Source: RGIG3009 sp045595845 (GTDB lineage: Bacteria; Bacillota; Clostridia; Oscillospirales; Acutalibacteraceae). From it: a DNA stretch of 13,562 bases. Location: positions 1-13,562 of the forward strand of contig JAZOBF010000051.1 in the NCBI GenBank assembly GCA_045595845.1, written 5' to 3'. Below, one piece after another: positions 1 through 6,228 of this stretch. Made by a program: the position numbers and the translations under genes. How positions within the stretch are numbered: the stretch's first letter is position 1; every line of letters starts with the position of its first letter. The notes below the pieces were generated by a model that was not told where the DNA came from, did no database searches, and worked only from the letters and a program-made list of their open reading frames with translations.

Positions 1-614
1 TTTAACGCTTCAATTTCTTCAAGCGAGAACCCGCCCTCCGGACCGATAACCATCGAAACCTGGGAGGTGTTCTCCCCTACCAATGTTGAAAGAGACACCC
101 CGCCGCCCTCGTAAAAAGTAACGGCGTTTTCCTCCCTGATTAACGAAAGCATGGCGTTGAACGAAATCGGTGCGGCAACTTCAGGAACGATGCCTCTACC
201 GCTTTGTTCGGCGGCACCCGCCGCAATTTTCTGCCAACGCGACCGCTTTTTCTCACCGTCTGTACCATTGAGCTTCACCACACAACGGGACATCGACACA
301 GGCACAATACGGGTAATCCCAATTTCAACACATTTTTGAATAATCCATTCCATTTTTTCGCTTTTTGGGAGTCCTTGATATAGTGTAACCGCGGTTGTCG
401 GTTCTGTGACAGACGGGACGCGTTCACACACACATAGAGTTACCTCCTCATCCGTCAGAGAGGTGATGCGGCAAAGATAATCGGTTCCGTGTGCATCGCA
501 CAGTGTCACGCCATCCCCTGTCTGCATACGCAAAACGCGCGCGATATGGTGAGCGTCTTGCCCACGAATAACCGTTGTATCTCCGTCAAACGGAGGAACA
601 AAAAAACGGGACAT
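1..614 (-). CDS. rsmE: 16S rRNA (uracil-1498-N3)-methyltransferase RsmE, 3' part cut by window edge
   Basis: This SPOUT-family enzyme methylates N3 of U1498 in 16S rRNA, using S-adenosylmethionine, in the 30S subunit. The frame opens at ATG 614 with MSRFFVPP, a typical RsmE start, and stays open to base 1, giving about 204 of the usual 240-250 residues. Visible family features are a PUA-like N-terminal region, a KSEKMEWIIQKCVEIG stretch, QSGRGIVPEV, and the cofactor-knot motif VIGPEGGFS near the cut end. The C-terminal part of the knot lies outside the window. The start is 5 bases after the prmA stop, and its AAAGGA ribosome binding site overlaps that stop, so the two are translationally close and cotranscribed. 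The prmA-rsmE pair is common in Firmicutes. The identification is firm; only the end is missing. Confidence 0.93.
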   Translation of the reverse strand, partial: MSRFFVPPFDGDTTVIRGQDAHHIARVLRMQTGDGVTLCDAHGTDYLCRITSLTDEEVTLCVCERVPSVTEPTTAVTLYQGLPKSEKMEWIIQKCVEIGITRIVPVSMSRCVVKLNGTDGEKKRSRWQKIAAGAAEQSGRGIVPEVAAPISFNAMLSLIREENAVTFYEGGGVSLSTLVGENTSQVSMVIGPEGGFSLEEIEAL

Positions 615-619
615 ACTTC

Positions 620-1543
620 TTAATCCTTTCTGCACACAAAGCACAGCCATCCGCCGTGTTTGTGGGATTCGATTACGGAAAATCCGCAGTCGTGCAAGCA
701 CTCCAACACCTCATCACCGCGTTCTGAGATAATGCCCGACACGATGTATATTCCGCCTTTTTTCAGAAAACGCGGTATCGACGGGGACAGCATTTTAATC
801 GCGTCTGCCACGATATTCGCCAATACAATGTCATATTCACCGCTGATTTTATCGACTAAATCACCCTCGATGATAGTGTAGCGCGGAGCGCGCATTCCAT
901 TTTGCTCACCGTTTTCCACAGCCGTTTTGACCGCCAATGCGTCGATATCAACACCGGTAGCCGATTTAGCGCCCAACAATAGCGATGCGATTGCCAAAAT
1001 ACCGCTTCCGCATCCAACATCCAACACATCACTTTCGAGCGTGAGATACTGTTGCATGGCTTCGAGCACCATGCGCGTGGTATCGTGACCGCCCGTACCA
1101 AACGCCATACCGGGATCAATGGATAAAACCAACCGCCCCTCCGGATTGTCGGTTTTCTCCCAGGTGGGACAGATCAACAGATGCTCCCCAATCGGCAAAG
1201 GCTTAAAATGCTTTTTCCACTCATTTGCCCAATCCTGTTCACTGACGGTGCCCGCAACCACTTCTGACGAAATACCGACCGCCGCATACCGTTCACGCAG
1301 AAATGCGATGGTCTCCGTCGGGTTTTCCTGCGAATCAATGTACACATGTATACATGTCACGGTGCGATCACGCTTTAACAGTTCCTCGTCTATCAAATCA
1401 ATATGGGCAATCTCTCTGGCGCCCTGTTCCAAGTCGCTGTAATCTTCAATATAAATACCATACGGTACCACCATATTAGCGATCGCGGCGGCCTCATCCG
1501 TATCGGCAGTCGGAACACGAATTTGAATTTCCGTCCATTCCAT
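620..1543 (-). CDS. prmA: Ribosomal protein L11 methyltransferase PrmA
   Basis: PrmA is a class I SAM-dependent methyltransferase that trimethylates ribosomal protein L11 in the cytoplasm. The 307-residue product has the usual family length. An N-terminal substrate-recognition domain (about 1-115) is followed by the catalytic domain, with DPGMAFGTGGHDTT at 143-156, the SAM loop DVGCGSG at 175-181, GVDID at 197-201 and LANIVADA at 241-248, all PrmA hallmarks. The start is ATG 1543, preceded by GGAGGAAA at a good distance and only 2 bases from the stop of the upstream phosphohexomutase. It lies in the middle of a three-gene operon with rsmE downstream. In E. coli L11 the modified residues are Ala1, Lys3 and Lys39; the L11 encoded at 5127-5552 has an equivalent residue at each position. 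Confidence 0.96.
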   Translation of the reverse strand: MEWTEIQIRVPTADTDEAAAIANMVVPYGIYIEDYSDLEQGAREIAHIDLIDEELLKRDRTVTCIHVYIDSQENPTETIAFLRERYAAVGISSEVVAGTVSEQDWANEWKKHFKPLPIGEHLLICPTWEKTDNPEGRLVLSIDPGMAFGTGGHDTTRMVLEAMQQYLTLESDVLDVGCGSGILAIASLLLGAKSATGVDIDALAVKTAVENGEQNGMRAPRYTIIEGDLVDKISGEYDIVLANIVADAIKMLSPSIPRFLKKGGIYIVSGIISERGDEVLECLHDCGFSVIESHKHGGWLCFVCRKD

Positions 1544-1545
1544 TC

Positions 1546-3039
1546 TTATTTCCTCCGCAATTGGGTTTGCTTTTCTATAAACGGTGCCAAGTGTGACAGA
1601 ATACTATCACAGCCACCGTGGCAATCGCTTTCCACATTGAGCGGCATCACCGGATCATGTACGCTAAGCCGCAATAAAAACCAACCGTCTCCCTTATCAT
1701 GCGGGAAAGACACCCGCACGCCCTCACGGCTATCCTCCGCAAGCGTCCACCCTTGTTCTTTGGCATACGCTTCCAAGTCGCGCAAAACGCGCTCACCATA
1801 CGCTTTAAAATCAGGTGCGGTAATGGTATAACGAACCTCACGGCTTTCAACAGGCTCCGGCAGAGCGGCAATTAAATCCTCTAACGTTTTCCCCTGCTTG
1901 CGAAGCTGTACGGCTTTGATGATAATTTTGGTGCTGAGATAGGCGCCGTCATCCAAAAAGTAATTATCACGCAGAGCAGCGTGTCCCGAGGTTTCGATAG
2001 CGAGCGGTGCATTGATACCCTCGGCATTCAGCCGTAACGCCTCATTTATGACATTTTTATATCCGCGTTTAAAACGGCAATGTACCCCGCCGAGTGTCTG
2101 TTCAATAAAGGTTTTCAGTCCCGTCGAGGTAATGGAATCGGTCACGATCGTACCGCCATCGTTTCCTTCAAGCGCGATGGCGGCGGCAAGTGCAACCAAA
2201 CGATTACGGTTGATCTCGCGTCCGTCTGCACCGACACAACCCGCACGATCCACATCGGTGTCAAAAATCACACCAAGATCCGCGCCCGATTCTTTGACTG
2301 CCGCACAGACCGATGCCATCGCATCAGGGTTTTCAGGATTGGGAATATGGTTCGGGAATGAGCCGTCCGGCTCTAAAAATTGACTGCCCGACACATCCGC
2401 GCCGAGAGGTTCAAGCACTTGAGTCGCATAAAAGCCTCCGGCTCCGTTACCGGCATCCACGACAATGTGCAAAACGGATAACGGTTGCTCGCCATTATCG
2501 GATTCTTTGACAATCAAGTCGCGCAATCGCGCCGCATATTGTGCCATATACGGCACGCTTTCGATTGTGCCTTCAGCAAATACAGGCTTTTCACCCGCCT
2601 GTGCCTTTTCCAAAATCGCGGTTACATCACTGCCTTCAATACCGCCGCTTGGCAAAAAGAATTTCAGGCCGTTGCGGTGCCAAGGGTGATGACTTGCCGT
2701 TATCTGCACGGCGCCGTCACAAGCAAGATCGATTGTAGTCATGAACATGGCAGGCGTGGACGATAGACCGCAATCCAACACATGAACACCGACCGAGGAC
2801 AACATATGTGTTACGGCATCCCGAATGCGTGGTCCCGATAACCGACTGTCACGGCCAACCGAAACGGTTAACGCTGTGCAAGGTTTGCCCGCCTTTTCAG
2901 ACAACCAACAGGCAAAACCCGCCACGATGCGTTCAATTACCTCATCGGTCAACTCACAGGGTTCACCCTCTACGCCGTCCATGGCAACCGCACGAATGTC
3001 CGTACCGCTTTTAAAATGTTTCCAATACTCACTCAGCAT
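1546..3039 (-). CDS. Phosphomannomutase/phosphoglucomutase-family phosphohexomutase
   Basis: This is an alpha-D-phosphohexomutase family enzyme, which moves phosphate between C1 and C6 of a hexose phosphate through a phosphoserine. With the start at ATG 3039 it has 497 residues. Visible motifs are GRDSRLSG (62-69), the active-serine loop TASHHP (Ser116), the metal loop DTDVDR (Asp260, 262, 264), the sugar-binding loop ETSGHAA (349-355) and the phosphate-binding loop RLSVHDPVMPLN (457-468). That last loop replaces the RPSGTEP/RxSNTEP form of standard enzymes and marks a distinct subfamily that, as I recall, also occurs in plants and cyanobacteria, so the substrate (mannose, glucose or glucosamine phosphate) cannot be fixed. 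The frame is open up to 3150, but ATG 3039 has a GAAAGGA ribosome binding site, and the longer version would begin upstream of the promoter, inside the rplL terminator. It is first gene of the operon with prmA and rsmE. Confidence 0.88.
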   Translation of the reverse strand: MLSEYWKHFKSGTDIRAVAMDGVEGEPCELTDEVIERIVAGFACWLSEKAGKPCTALTVSVGRDSRLSGPRIRDAVTHMLSSVGVHVLDCGLSSTPAMFMTTIDLACDGAVQITASHHPWHRNGLKFFLPSGGIEGSDVTAILEKAQAGEKPVFAEGTIESVPYMAQYAARLRDLIVKESDNGEQPLSVLHIVVDAGNGAGGFYATQVLEPLGADVSGSQFLEPDGSFPNHIPNPENPDAMASVCAAVKESGADLGVIFDTDVDRAGCVGADGREINRNRLVALAAAIALEGNDGGTIVTDSITSTGLKTFIEQTLGGVHCRFKRGYKNVINEALRLNAEGINAPLAIETSGHAALRDNYFLDDGAYLSTKIIIKAVQLRKQGKTLEDLIAALPEPVESREVRYTITAPDFKAYGERVLRDLEAYAKEQGWTLAEDSREGVRVSFPHDKGDGWFLLRLSVHDPVMPLNVESDCHGGCDSILSHLAPFIEKQTQLRRK

Positions 3040-3081
3040 AATCGTGGTTCCTTTCAAAAGTTGTCCCTTTAATCGTCTACC

Positions 3082-3110
3082 AGTATACCATACGCAACCG
3101 TATTTCGCAA
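3082..3110 (-). promoter_or_regulatory. Sigma-A promoter of the phosphohexomutase-prmA-rsmE operon
   Basis: On the minus strand a -35 box TTGCGA (3110-3105) and a -10 box TATACT (3087-3082) are separated by exactly 17 bases. It sits between the rplL terminator and the ribosome binding site of the phosphohexomutase, giving a leader of about 35 bases. It indicates that the three-gene unit is transcribed separately from rplJL. Confidence 0.8.
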
Positions 3111-3112
3111 TA

Positions 3113-3142
3113 AAAAAACACCATCCGAAGATGGTGTTTTTT
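3113..3142 (-). terminator. Rho-independent terminator after rplL
   Basis: A perfect 13-bp inverted repeat (3113-3125 with 3130-3142) encloses a 4-base loop. Read on the minus strand the loop is TTCG closed by C and G, the very stable UUCG tetraloop, with an A-run before and a T-run after the GC-containing core. It begins 11 bases after the rplL stop. It should end rplJL transcripts efficiently, and the symmetric A/T flanks would let it work on the other strand too. Confidence 0.9.
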
Positions 3143-3153
3143 GAAAACAAAAC

Positions 3154-3528
3154 TTATTTGAGTTCGACTTTAGCGCCGGCTTCTTCCAGTTTCTTCTGGA
3201 TCTCTTCAGCCTCGTCCTTACCTGCAGCTTCTTTAACAGCTTTGGGAGCGCCGTCGACCAGATCTTTTGCCTCTTTCAGGCCGAGACCGGTGATCTCACG
3301 GACAACTTTGATAACATTGATCTTGTTCGGGCCAACTTCAGCCAGAATAACATCAAACTCAGATTTCTCCTCAGCAGCAGCGGCAGGAGCAGCGCCACCG
3401 GCCATAACAGCCACAGGAGCAGCAGCGGAAACACCAAATTCTTCCTCAATAGCTTTAACCAACTCGTTCAATTCCAGAACGGTCAGAGCCTTGATCTCTT
3501 CGATCATGGCAGTGATTTTCTCAGACAT
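3154..3528 (-). CDS. rplL: Ribosomal protein L7/L12 (bL12)
   Basis: This is the stalk protein of the 50S subunit; dimers bind the L10 C-terminal helix and recruit and stimulate translational GTPases. The 124-residue product has the normal length and layout: an N-terminal dimerisation and L10-binding region (1-30), an Ala/Pro/Gly-rich hinge (about 35-52), and a C-terminal domain with EKSEFDVIL, INVIKVVREITGLGLKEAKDLV and GAKVELK at the end. The start at ATG 3528 is preceded by GGAGG (3540-3536). It follows rplJ after 54 bases with no visible promoter or terminator between, so the two are cotranscribed under control of the rplJ leader. A terminator follows instead of rpoB. Confidence 0.98.
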   Translation of the reverse strand: MSEKITAMIEEIKALTVLELNELVKAIEEEFGVSAAAPVAVMAGGAAPAAAAEEKSEFDVILAEVGPNKINVIKVVREITGLGLKEAKDLVDGAPKAVKEAAGKDEAEEIQKKLEEAGAKVELK

Positions 3529-3582
3529 GATAATACCTCCATTTAATTTTGATAATGTTAATTAGAACTTAAAGAGACACTC

Positions 3583-4095
3583 TTATGCCTCAGCAGCACC
3601 TTCGCCTTGCTTTTCAGCAACAGCGTTGAGTGCACGGGCCAAACCGGCCACCATGTTGTTGAGTCCGCCAATAAACATGGACAACAGCACCTCTTTCGGG
3701 GGCACTTTTGCCAAACTGTCGACGGTTGCGGGATCGATAACTTTACCCTCAAAGAAACCGGCTTTCACCTTGAAGTTTTCATTCTTCTCGGCATACTCGC
3801 TCAAAATCTTTGCAGCAGCAAGTTCGTCCGTGTTGGAAATCGCAACTGCAGTAGTGCCTTCAAGCACGCTCTTTAAATCACCGTAACCGGCATTATCCGC
3901 AGCGCGACCTAACAATGTGTTTTTCACGACCGCATACTCAACGCCCGCTTCACGCAACTTGCGACGAAGAACCGTATCTTCTGCTACGGTGATGCCGGAA
4001 TAATCCACAACTACACCGGCTTTGGCGTTGTTCAGCTTTTCGGTCAGCTTAGCAACTACCTCTTGCTTTTCCAATAATACTTTTTCACTCGGCAT
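3583..4095 (-). CDS. rplJ: Ribosomal protein L10 (uL10)
   Basis: L10 anchors the L7/L12 stalk to 23S rRNA next to L11. The 170-residue product has the family core YSGITVAEDTVLRRKLREAG followed by YAVVKNTLLGRAA, and a C-terminal helix (about 135-160, GLNNMVAGLARALNAVAEKQ) that carries the L12 dimers. The start at ATG 4095 has an AGGAGGTG ribosome binding site (4113-4106). Upstream lie a 5' leader with an L10-type RNA and an attenuator hairpin, and a promoter after rplA, so rplJL can be expressed separately from rplKA and is probably autoregulated by the L10-L12 complex. Confidence 0.97.
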   Translation of the reverse strand: MPSEKVLLEKQEVVAKLTEKLNNAKAGVVVDYSGITVAEDTVLRRKLREAGVEYAVVKNTLLGRAADNAGYGDLKSVLEGTTAVAISNTDELAAAKILSEYAEKNENFKVKAGFFEGKVIDPATVDSLAKVPPKEVLLSMFIGGLNNMVAGLARALNAVAEKQGEGAAEA

Positions 4096-4146
4096 ATTTT
4101 CATTTCACCTCCTGTCAGACCATGAATAACATGCCGTTTTTCCAAG

Positions 4147-4180
4147 AAAAACACCCTTTCCGTTTACACAGAAAGGGTGG
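4147..4180 (-). terminator. Attenuator hairpin in the rplJ leader
   Basis: On the minus strand CACCCTTTC (4179-4171) pairs perfectly with GAAAGGGTG (4160-4152) across a 10-base loop and is followed directly by five Ts (4151-4147). This is a complete intrinsic terminator lying upstream of the rplJ start, inside its leader. In Bacillus subtilis the L10-L12 complex is known to regulate rplJL by transcription attenuation, and this hairpin has the right position and form for the same role. Confidence 0.82.
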
Positions 4181-4189
4181 TGATAACAC

Positions 4190-4283
4190 AAATCGACCCA
4201 AAAAGGTCTTGCATTACCGTCAACCTCGGCGGGCAACTTTCAGCACCTAAAACAGGTACACCCGCTGTCTGTGGAAAACAGCA
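4190..4283 (-). promoter_or_regulatory. L10-type ribosomal protein leader RNA
   Basis: The region between the rplJ promoter and the attenuator matches the widespread bacterial L10 leader. On the minus strand ACAGACAGCGGGTG is followed by GCCCGCCGAGGTTGACGG. The GCGGG (4265-4261) and CCCGC (4233-4229) segments can pair, enclosing a small hairpin ACCT/AGGT (4257-4254 with 4248-4245). L10 bound to L12 is known to bind this kind of structure, which mimics its 23S rRNA site. I infer that binding favours the downstream attenuator. The identification rests on sequence memory and position; a covariance-model search for the Rfam L10_leader family would settle it. Confidence 0.8.
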
Positions 4284-4289
4284 ATAGTT

Positions 4290-4318
4290 AGTATAACAGA
4301 TGTCTTGCCAAAATGCAA
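4290..4318 (-). promoter_or_regulatory. Sigma-A promoter of rplJ-rplL
   Basis: A -35 box TTGCAT (4318-4313) and a -10 box TATACT (4295-4290) are separated by 17 bases on the minus strand. The -35 box begins 8 bases after the rplA stop, and the predicted transcript start near 4283 coincides with the beginning of the L10 leader RNA. No strong terminator separates it from rplA, so readthrough from the rplKA unit may add to expression. Confidence 0.78.
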
Positions 4319-4325
4319 GCTTTTT

Positions 4326-5018
4326 TTAGCCGCTGATTTTAGCAGGATTGATTTTCACGCCCGGACCCATGGTGGTCACGACCGTGCAGGAACGAATATA
4401 CTGACCTTTTGCAGCGGCCGGTTTCGCACGAACGATAGCACCGAGAAGAGCTTCAAAGTTCTCCTGCAGTTTCTCTACGCCGAAAGAAACCTTACCGATC
4501 GGGCAGTGAATGATGTTGGTTTTGTCCAGACGATACTCAATTTTACCGGCTTTGGCTTCGGTAACAGCTTTCGCAACATCCGGAGTAACCGTACCGGCCT
4601 TGGGATTGGGCATCAAACCACGCGGGCCGAGCACTTTACCCAGACGACCGACAAGGCCCATCATATCAGGGCTTGCGATAACAACATCAAAATCCATCCA
4701 ACCGCCGTTGATTTTCGCAACCAGATCGTCGCCGCCCACAAAATCAGCGCCGGCGTCCAAAGCGGCTTGATGCTTATCTTCCTTCGCGAACACAAGAACG
4801 CGAAGTTTTTTGCCGGTACCGTGCGGCAACACAACCGCACCACGCACCTGCTGGTCAGCGTGACGGCTGTCAACGCCCAGCTTTACATGGACCTCAACGG
4901 TCTCATCGAATTTAGCTTTGCCGGTCTTTACGGCAATGTCCAGAGCTTCCGCCACATCGTATTGAGTGGCACGGTCGATCAGCTTGGCGCTGTCGACATA
5001 TTTCTTACCATGTTTCAT
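4326..5018 (-). CDS. rplA: Ribosomal protein L1 (uL1)
   Basis: L1 forms the mobile L1 stalk of the 50S subunit, which helps release the E-site tRNA, and it often represses its own operon by binding mRNA. The 230-residue product has full family length, with MKHGKKYVDS at the N terminus, a central domain including GLVGRLGKVLGPRGLMPNPK (the L1 signature) and the usual ending TTMGPGVKINPAKI. The start at ATG 5018 follows GGGAGGA at a suitable distance. It lies 108 bases after rplK, and that gap holds an L1-binding-type structure and a second hairpin. It is the last gene before the rplJ promoter. Confidence 0.98.
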   Translation of the reverse strand: MKHGKKYVDSAKLIDRATQYDVAEALDIAVKTGKAKFDETVEVHVKLGVDSRHADQQVRGAVVLPHGTGKKLRVLVFAKEDKHQAALDAGADFVGGDDLVAKINGGWMDFDVVIASPDMMGLVGRLGKVLGPRGLMPNPKAGTVTPDVAKAVTEAKAGKIEYRLDKTNIIHCPIGKVSFGVEKLQENFEALLGAIVRAKPAAAKGQYIRSCTVVTTMGPGVKINPAKISG

Positions 5019-5051
5019 TAGGTTTTTCCTCCCTGTTAGTTACCATCCACA

Positions 5052-5064
5052 CGACACGGTGTCG
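5052..5064 (-). repeat. Short perfect inverted repeat in the rplK-rplA gap
   Basis: CGACAC and GTGTCG flank a single G, so an RNA hairpin would open two or three inner pairs to form its loop. On the minus strand it follows the L1-type element and precedes the rplA ribosome binding site by about 18 bases. There is no T-run, so it is not a terminator. It may be part of the rplA leader fold; its function is unknown. Confidence 0.5.
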
Positions 5065-5074
5065 CGGTTGGCAT

Positions 5075-5113
5075 GAGTGGTAAAATCGGAATTTTCAGTG
5101 GTTCCTCCCACCC
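5075..5113 (-). promoter_or_regulatory. Candidate L1-binding leader element before rplA
   Basis: On the minus strand GGGTGG (5113-5108) can pair with CCACTC (5080-5075), with one G-U pair. The 5' strand runs directly into GAGG, giving TGGGAGG on one side and TTTACCAC on the other. The same arrangement lies before rplK (5574-5623). It resembles the L1 site of 23S rRNA (UGGAG opposite AUACCAC), which L1 leaders in many bacteria copy. The element starts 14 bases after the rplK stop. Confidence 0.58.
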
Positions 5114-5126
5114 GGAACATCAATAT

Positions 5127-5552
5127 TTAGTCGACAACTTCAACGCCCATGCTGCGAGCCGTACCGGCTACCATGCTCATGGCAGATTCGATAGTGGCGG
5201 CGTTCAGGTCAGGCATCTTGGTCTCGGCGATCTTTTTGATCTGCTCCTTGGTAATCTTGGCAACCTTTGTCTTGTTCGGAACACCGGAAGCGGTTTCAAT
5301 GCCGCAAGCCTTCTTGATCAGAACAGCTGCCGGAGGGGTTTTTGTAACGAATGTGAAGGAGTGGTCTGCATACACGGTGATGATAACCGGAATGATAAGA
5401 CCTGCATCGTTCTTTGTGCGCTCGTTAAATTCCTTCGTAAATGCCATGATGTTCACACCATGCTGACCAAGCGCAGGGCCAACAGGGGGTGCCGGCGTTG
5501 CTTTACCCGCCGGAATTTGCAGTTTAATGTACCCGCTGATCTTTTGAGCCAT
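5127..5552 (-). CDS. rplK: Ribosomal protein L11 (uL11)
   Basis: L11 binds the GTPase-associated region of 23S rRNA at the base of the L10-L12 stalk. The 141-residue product is full length: an N-terminal domain with the flexible proline-rich PAPPVGPALGQHGVNIMAF segment and a C-terminal rRNA-binding domain with KTPPAAVLIKKA and the ending VAGTARSMGVEVVD. After removal of Met, Ala1, Lys3 and Lys39 fall at the positions that PrmA trimethylates in E. coli; prmA is in this window. The start at ATG 5552 follows a GGAGGTG ribosome binding site (5567-5561). An L1-type leader structure lies immediately upstream. It is cotranscribed with nusG and rplA as far as can be seen. Confidence 0.98.
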   Translation of the reverse strand: MAQKISGYIKLQIPAGKATPAPPVGPALGQHGVNIMAFTKEFNERTKNDAGLIIPVIITVYADHSFTFVTKTPPAAVLIKKACGIETASGVPNKTKVAKITKEQIKKIAETKMPDLNAATIESAMSMVAGTARSMGVEVVD

Positions 5553-5573
5553 TTTTCTTGCACCTCCAAAAAT

Positions 5574-5623
5574 TGTGGTATGGCGGCATGATCGTGCATC
5601 TCTGATGCGTCATACCTCCCACA
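5574..5623 (-). promoter_or_regulatory. Candidate L1-binding leader element before rplK
   Basis: On the minus strand TGTGG (5623-5619) pairs with CCACA (5578-5574). The 5' strand continues as GAGG and the 3' strand arrives as CATA, giving the TGGGAGG...ATACCACA pattern seen in L1 leaders and in the L1 site of 23S rRNA. An inner hairpin GCATC/GATGC caps the arm. The element ends 6 bases before the rplK ribosome binding site, where bound L1 could block initiation. A further 6-bp hairpin GTCGGA/TCCGAC (5641-5636 with 5629-5624) precedes it. Confidence 0.65.
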
Positions 5624-5691
5624 GTCGGAAAAGTGTCCGACGCACAGGAAAGGGTAATTTACCCGTAACCTCACTTGTGTGAATGGAATGA

Positions 5692-6213
5692 TTATTCCAT
5701 GCTTTCCGCCTGATCGAGTTCCAATTCGACAGGTGTTTCTCTGCCGAACATGGATACTGTCACGCGTACTTTGTTCTTTTCCAGATCGATCTCTTCTACA
5801 CGGCCCGAGAAATTTTCCAATGGGCCGTCAATGATGTTAACCATATCACCGACTTTGTAGGTGATCTCGACCGGATGCTTCTCGACACCCAACGCCGCAA
5901 CCTCTTCTTCGGTAAGCGGGGTGGGTTTGCCGTTCGGGCCGACAAAACCGGTACAGCCACGCGTGTTACGCACGACATACCAGGATTCATCGCTCATCAC
6001 CATTTTGACGAGCACATAGCCCGGGAAAATTTTGCGTTCCACTTCCTTCTTTACACCGTCCTTGATTTCGGTGACGGTTTCGGTCGGAATGGAAATCTCG
6101 TGAATCCAATCCTGAAGTTTGCGATTCTCAACAATTTTTTCCAGATTGGTCGCTACCTTATTCTCATAGCCGGAATAAGTATGAACGACATACCATCTTG
6201 CCTCATCAGCCAT
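5692..6213 (-). CDS. nusG: Transcription elongation/antitermination factor NusG
   Basis: NusG binds RNA polymerase through its N-terminal domain and affects pausing, termination and coupling to ribosomes. The 173-residue product has the normal length. ARWYVVHTYSGYENKVA opens the NGN domain, which continues to RKIFPGYVLVKMVM and WYVVRNTRGCTGFVG. The C-terminal KOW domain covers about 120-173, with VGDMVNIIDGPLENFSGRV and VSMFGRETPVELE. The start at ATG 6213 is 15 bases after the secE stop. The only ribosome binding site candidate is a run of seven Gs (6226-6220) rather than a GGAGG. It is in the rpmG-secE-nusG-rplK-rplA unit. Confidence 0.98.
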   Translation of the reverse strand: MADEARWYVVHTYSGYENKVATNLEKIVENRKLQDWIHEISIPTETVTEIKDGVKKEVERKIFPGYVLVKMVMSDESWYVVRNTRGCTGFVGPNGKPTPLTEEEVAALGVEKHPVEITYKVGDMVNIIDGPLENFSGRVEEIDLEKNKVRVTVSMFGRETPVELELDQAESME

Positions 6214-6228
6214 GGATGTCCCCCCCTA

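Noticed and set aside
3040..3150. 37-residue N-terminal extension of the phosphohexomutase
   Set aside because: It would start within the rplL terminator, upstream of the operon promoter; ATG 3039 has a good ribosome binding site and gives the family N terminus.
2825..3565. Open frame of 246 codons on the plus strand across rplL and the phosphohexomutase start
   Set aside because: It runs through a terminator and a promoter and is a low-complexity Ser/Ala-rich shadow of rplL.
4300..4318. CTTGC/GCAAG hairpin after rplA as a terminator
   Set aside because: The stem is only 5 bp with no following T-run, and it overlaps the rplJ promoter.
4305..5021. Open frame of 238 codons on the plus strand, antisense to rplA
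   Set aside because: It mirrors rplA almost exactly, has no protein family features and no ribosome binding site; it is a by-product of rplA codon bias.
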